Shown one piece after another: positions 59,405 to 64,000 of a stretch of 64,000 nt of DNA. The stretch spans positions 59,146,889-59,210,888 of the forward strand of contig CM049315.1 of assembly GCA_026874595.1 (NCBI GenBank), read 5' to 3'. The DNA is from Sipunculus nudus. Taxonomy: Eukaryota > Annelida > Sipuncula > Golfingiida > Sipunculidae. The notes under the pieces are model-generated. The model ran no database searches. It saw only the letters and a list, made by a program, of their open reading frames with translations, and was not told where the DNA came from. Each line of letters starts with the position of its first letter. Positions within the stretch are counted from its first letter, which is position 1. The position numbers were made by a program, and so were the translations under genes.

Positions 59405-59995
59405 TCCATTTGGGCATCCCTTTGTCCGACATGCATTTGAGCAATGCAGGCCTGAATGTCAGACGGTTCGTAGTTCACTCGATCGGGTTTAACCTTTATT
59501 TAACCTTTTCGGACCCTGCTGAATACTTTAGACCTCTGAATACTCGCAGAGTAGATGTCCTCTCAGTGGATAACGGGAGTAATGACCTCTGTAGCATTGA
59601 TAATACCACTTCTGATGTTGTTGAGAAAGTACTTGCATACCTGGATTTGCTGATTTGCAAAAGTATTATCAGATTGAATCGAAATATGTTATTTTCTATC
59701 TGTCATCCAGAGAACTGTAAGGAGTAGGCCAAATCAAGTCACAGGTAACACCATTAATGGCTTGGTGTCCATGTTTAACTCTCTGTTATCTCGAAGGCTA
59801 AAACAGAGGGAGACTTCTGTGGTTGTTATCTCTGAATCTGTGGTTGTATCCAGCTTTAACAAACCAAACTATATTAGGACGGATGGCTGTCATCTAACTG
59901 ACTATGGTACAAGGCTGTATTGCGATAATTTGAAGATATGTGTTTTAAAGTACTATGATTGTCTTCAGCATAGTGATAAATGTAGTAAGCCAGAG
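59405..59995 (+). pseudogene. SGNH/GDSL-type hydrolase-like relic
   Basis: Three SGNH-family signatures appear in order over about 590 bp but in different frames. These are a block-I-like GHPFVRHAF (59412-59438; the nucleophilic Ser position of GHS is Pro), a block-III-like VDNGSNDLCS near 59565-59595, and a block-V-like TDGCHLTDYGTRLY near 59880-59921 with the Asp-His pair. Frameshifts fall near 59450 and 59700-59715, where RTVRSRPNQV begins the third frame. Domains of this kind are found as solitary or retroelement-associated proteins in many invertebrates. The relic directly precedes a solo LTR. Confidence 0.6.
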
Positions 59996-60038
59996 TATGT
60001 CATCTCTTTGGAGATACAGGTTTGAGCACTTTGGGTAC

Positions 60039-60884
60039 TGTTACAGGTATCTGTTTTATTATGCGTGGGATATTACATAACTTGGCATGTGCTAGGCATT
60101 CTGATTCGTGTCAAGCGCAGGCCCTGTGCGCTGCTGTGGGAGTCGCACTTGCTGAACTCTTGCGGAGCGTAAACACAGTACTCGGTTGTGTTCTAGATGG
60201 TTCGGGTCTGTTCAGGCGCTGTGGGCGCACGTGTATTGTTGTGTTGGAATGTTCGTGAATATAGAAGTTTCTGGACTACTGGTAAAAAACGCTATAAATA
60301 GGGGCTGTGTATTGAGCCGGGAAGGAGAAAAATACCAGCGGACGCGGAAGAGTGTGACTCTCTCGTCAATTTTTGGACCTTTCCGATAATTGCAGACCTT
60401 ATAGATATTCTTTGGCCTTTGTAACAGATTTTATACAGATTGTCTTCAGTTTGCCTTTGGGATTACTACCAGATCTTCACTTTTGGATTACAACAGATTG
60501 TTTTCGCGATTAAATCGGACTATTCTCTGAGAAGATTTACATGAACTGTTCCTCTGGAATATTTGTGATCAAGGAATCTTGTTGAGCTGTTACAGTATTG
60601 GTAAATCAAAGAAATCAAAGAAATCAAAGCCTAGGATCCGGACACTCTGGAACTGTTATTTTTTATTGTTGTTATACTGTGTAATTGTATTGGTTTAGTG
60701 TATTCTAAGGTAAGGATTGTTCTAAGAATAAATGATAATTATTTATTAAAAAAAATGACTTCTTAATTCATTCCCCTAGACATTTCACGCTGCCAAAGTT
60801 GCGGAATCTTATTTCTTTTTATCTCCGTAACGAAATTTGTGCCCGTCACGATTACGTGATCGGTTGTTATTAGGTTCCGTAACA
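60039..60884 (+). mobile_element. Solo LTR, 846 bp, GTAC target duplication
   Basis: Starts TGTTACAGG and ends GGTTCCGTAACA. GTAC flanks it at 60035-60038 and 60885-60888. The U3 TATA box (TATAAATAGGGGCTG) is near 60292 and an AATAAA signal near 60725. It is the longest copy of this LTR family in the window and a useful reference for the copies at 1520 and 37163. ORFs at 60022-60258 and 60186-60389 are within the LTR and not genes. Confidence 0.9.
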
Positions 60885-60888
60885 GTAC

Positions 60889-61202
60889 TCATGAGATTCA
60901 CAGATCATTCCGTAACTTTAATAGTTACCTAACTATTAGGTAATTAACGTGTGCCTAATTAACACTAGTCTTGTGTGAGCTATTCTGACACAGGTGGTCT
61001 AGCAAACTTGAGGATATCTCTGGCTAGTGGTCCCTGTCATATCATAACTGATGCTATGTTGCGATATGGTTGGAACTTGTGGTTCCATGGTGAAGATACC
61101 CTGTAATTTCCTGGGTTTACGTCGCACCATATGTAATGTTGTTTTCATTGTAATTTGCTCCCGGAAATTTTTTTTACAGAGTTTTGTGTATGTACCTTTA
61201 TA

Positions 61203-61259
<57 letters not shown>

Positions 61260-61937
61260 GTATAAACAAATTATACGCATTGTATGGTAAAACTGTACGC
61301 AGTACTACTTACAGCCGTGACAACCCGACTCAGTAGGCAATGATAATTAAGCTAGTAAGCCTTCTTGAGTCGTGATACAAGCAATATCGAGGATTGCAGC
61401 GCAGTGGTCATCCATCATGTTGCATTCATACTGTGGTGAACAGCCCAGAATCTAAACATTATGCCACGAAAGAGACATTAACGCAAGAGAATGTAGGTGA
61501 ACTCACAACCGAAACTGAAACCCCGTCTCTATGGTAACGAGTTATTTCCTGTTCTGCGTACAATTTCTCCGCACCCAGTACCTGTACGAGCCATGCCTGT
61601 ATTCATTCGGTCAGGAATTCAACATATATGCGGAGGGATTTACCAATATGCTGAGTTAGAACGGAAATTTTCCCGTTCGTGTTTGGTGTTGTTAAAAAGT
61701 ACACTAAAAATGCTAACGATTTTTTCTGGTTTGTGTTTATTTGACAGTGAATCTCTAGTCAATGAAACGTTGTTAGAAATGTTGTTGTCGAAAATATTTG
61801 CATCCTCATCGGGCCTTTTAATGCGTTCCTCAGACCTAGATGTTCCTCAGACCTAGGCGCTCTGACAGGCAGTTATCTGGTCGTAATGTCAGGGGCCGAT
61901 ATTGCGCTATACTACTTATAGTTCAGACTTATCTTAA
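60889..61937. other. Intergenic DNA with a TA microsatellite
   Basis: A (TA)n run of about 60 bp lies at 61198-61262. ORF 61497-61856 (119 codons) encodes no recognised domain, and nothing about its context supports a gene. A short duplication TTCCTCAGACCTAG occurs near 61822 and 61840. Confidence 0.45.
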
Positions 61938-62435
61938 AGGGACATAATCAGGAGCAATATTATTCCTATTCATTCGCACTATCAGTTCAGTTTTGCCTCA
62001 TACAAAAGTTTCCCAGCAAAACAATTCCAGCAAACATTCTCATTTCCTCGCATACGACTGTTTAACACCTTGTTACAGCCCTGCGTGTTGGTAAACACAA
62101 TCTGTTTACCATAACAAGGCCGCGTGACCGGAGGTCCGATTTATAGGGGCAACACGCGGTGTTTCAGCCAGCAGGAACATGCATTACATTTTTTGGGCCA
62201 AGTCAGTAAGGGCATCTCCTGATTTGCATGTGTTGTGGCTCCGCGAAGCACACGGTCCGACGCACTGTGTTTATGTTGACACCTGCGATCGCGCCCGGTT
62301 CACTGTTTTTAACACTCGTTTACAGGATTAAGCAAACGGTTTCAAGGCAATATTTTGGCATGTACAGATTTATTTGAAAGGAAAGAAGCAATTTTCCGTG
62401 TAAACGCAACATGCTTTATAGGTGATTGGGCCCCT
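61938..62435 (+). mobile_element. TTAA-target TIR element, copy 2
   Basis: 498 bp starting AGGGACATAATCAGG and ending GGTGATTGGGCCCCT, with TTAA at 61934-61937 and 62436-62439. It is the inverse-oriented relative of 29292-29782. No transposase. Shared internal landmarks include GTTTACCATAACAAGGC and GCGTGACCGGAGGTCC. Confidence 0.75.
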
Positions 62436-62639
62436 TTAACATAGTTTCTAGGAATTCGGGGACAAATTCCCACCAGCAGGGAAGAGTGGCGTAAGGTGTA
62501 AAACAAACGAATTATATTCCATGTCAATTAATTCCATCATTACCATAAAGGCCATGCAAAATCCGGAGTGTAAAGATTTGATAGGACACTGGGGGTGTCA
62601 TGTGGGAAAACGGACAGAAAGACGGGTGAATTGCGATAC

Positions 62640-63500
62640 TCCAAACATTTGACTATGTCTGAATTCCTATCAAACCTCAACGTAGGATTCTGATCGTTTC
62701 TGATACGTTTACAAGCGCCAAGTCGGCATCCCCGACTACCATCACTTCAATATTCCCCACAAAATAGGGACAATCTACACTAATCTTAGGAAAATACTTA
62801 ACGATCCGTCAAACAACTTTCGACGTTGTGTCCGGTGAACTTGTCTGGATCCACGTATGTCTTACGTACTTCTGTTAAAGATCAACCGGAATCTTGTAAC
62901 ACTTTGGTTGCCTTGCCATTTACTAAACCATCACAAAGACGTACGACCCTCTTCCAGAGCAGTCAATCCGAATGACTGAAACTGTTTATCCGAATTCGAA
63001 TTAACAGAACCGACGGTTTCCGACTCGGATTCCGTAACAACCTATCACGTCGACTCGGCTTACGCTTCGGTTTAGCCTCCTGACTACTACTAGACTTAGC
63101 CCCAAGCTGTTCAACAGCTGAATGCAACCGATTCCCTACTTCCTCATCTGTTTATTATCCCTTTCATCGTTGCTGAATGCAGACTTCAATTTCAGCATTT
63201 CTATCCTGTGAACTCTCTGAGCTTCACGATCTTCTCGCTCACGCTGTGCTGCTTCACGTTCACTCTCTGGGGCGACACGTTCACGCTCGCATTCCCTCTC
63301 TATTGCCACGACACCCTCTATCTCTTTCCGTCTAACCCTTTCATCTCGCTCGGCGTCTTCCCGTTGCTTAGCTTCTTAAGCCTCGATAAGTTTATTAACA
63401 ACCCTTGCAGAGCATCGCCGTTGTGCCCTAACGCTTCCCCTCATTCGATAATGGACTTCAAAGACTCGATATTTACAGCTAAACTGACCGACTATACAAA
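62640..63500 (-). pseudogene. Third Ty3/gypsy relic: gag coiled-coil and protease
   Basis: Minus strand. From about 63390 down to 63180 it encodes a highly charged coiled-coil (EAKQREDAERDERVRR, then REAAQREREDREAQRVHRIE), as in the gag region of many invertebrate gypsy elements. Further along, near 62950-62850, DGLVNGKATKVLQDSG carries the protease active-site triad DSG in the family's usual setting, followed by VRKTYVDPDKFTG. Several stops interrupt it. RT and integrase would lie further left but are absent; the TTAA element is found there instead. Confidence 0.6.
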
Positions 63501-64000
63501 TGAAACGCGATACATAGAAAAATAATTCACAAAATTGTCTTGATAAGACCACCGGGCTGCACACAGAGCAAAGAATTGTAACCAGACCAATGAGAGCGTG
63601 GTATCGCATCGTGCATCCTGCTCCACACGTTAATCATGGGACAGCCACTTGGGTTGTTCTGATAACACAGTTTCTGGCACAGGGCCAAGAATCAGACCAC
63701 TCTGGTGTTCTTAGTAAGAAAAGCTTGCCATACAAAGCAGCGGTTACACGAATAGAGATCAGGGACGACAGCAGTGTATAACCGATGCATGAGGCCCCTA
63801 CACAATCTTAGAGGGTGCCCGGCTTATTTAGTTATGGGATACCTCAAGACATCTTCATTATTAATTACGGTAAAACCGCTTCTGCTTCTCAGCGCCATCT
63901 TGTGTTCATTCAGTGAAACATAATGTATGAGTAAGATATCCATACCAGATAATTCCTGTCTAGTCACATACATTCATGTAGATTGCAAACGTTATTTTAA
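63501..64000. other. Right-edge DNA, unassigned
   Basis: Short ORFs at 63590-63781 and 63376-63609 have no recognised domain; the latter partly shadows the gag relic. Nothing else seen up to the window end. Confidence 0.4.

Noticed and set aside
61497-61856. 119-codon plus-strand ORF
   Set aside because: No recognised domain, no promoter or splice context; length is compatible with chance.

Overview
This is an intron-rich, AT-rich animal nuclear window packed with repeats. A marine invertebrate, most likely a mollusc or other lophotrochozoan, fits best. The signs are spliced animal genes, mixed debris of Ty3/gypsy, LINE-1, PIF/Harbinger, hAT-like and TTAA-target elements, tRNA-derived SINEs, many TA microsatellites and a GTCC/GTCT-tract repeat of a kind I associate with bivalves. 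The taxonomic call is inference. No prokaryotic features, rRNA genes or functional tRNA genes are visible.

Three host loci can be reconstructed. (1) A plus-strand SLC16-like (monocarboxylate-transporter-type) MFS carrier has five coding exons between 3122 and 13663 and a 514-residue product. All four introns are phase 1 and split a glycine codon. (2) A minus-strand DOMON / copper type II monooxygenase of the MOXD1/DBH family has twelve coding exons between 17888 and 30317. Its 604-residue product keeps all six predicted copper ligands and has a signal peptide, a hydrophobic C-terminus and a TATA box. (3) A minus-strand 4-coumarate-CoA-ligase-like (ANL) acyl-CoA synthetase relic lies between 49395 and 55327. 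It has in-frame stops, lost splice donors, missing exons and one exon lying in the opposite orientation. Loci 1 and 2 are convergent. There is no operon-like organisation, and I see no functional coupling between the three.

Layout. 1-2235: mosaic Ty3/gypsy relic with integrase upstream of reverse transcriptase, fused to LTR pieces. 2865-13663: carrier gene, whose introns hold a hAT-like element and LINE-1 ORF1 and RT relics. 13870-17600: a 24-bp minisatellite, unassigned DNA and a small TIR element. 17888-30317: monooxygenase gene, whose introns hold a hAT-like element, a 33-bp minisatellite, a Harbinger element with a TAA duplication, a GC-rich-end MITE and a TTAA element. 30.4-49 kb: no host gene; TA/CT microsatellites, a possible 4.3-kb element bounded by TTGAYRTCAA repeats, an 804-bp solo LTR, a tandemly duplicated AT-rich repeat, a 149-bp palindrome, four SINEs and an inverted repeat family. 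49.4-55.3 kb: CoA-ligase relic, with a higher-order array of TGACCTTGACCTT palindromes in place of missing exons. 55.9-60.9 kb: a second Ty3/gypsy relic in normal RT-INT order, split by a head-to-head 44-bp minisatellite, then an SGNH-hydrolase relic and an 846-bp solo LTR. 61.9-63.5 kb: a second TTAA element and a minus-strand gag-protease relic.

No clearly new biochemical system is evident. The most interesting structures are the inverted exon in the ligase locus, two unrelated genes whose 3' splice sites lie inside tandem arrays of duplicated acceptors, and the palindromic minisatellite inside an integrase relic. All calls come from reading the sequence by eye; no searches were run.
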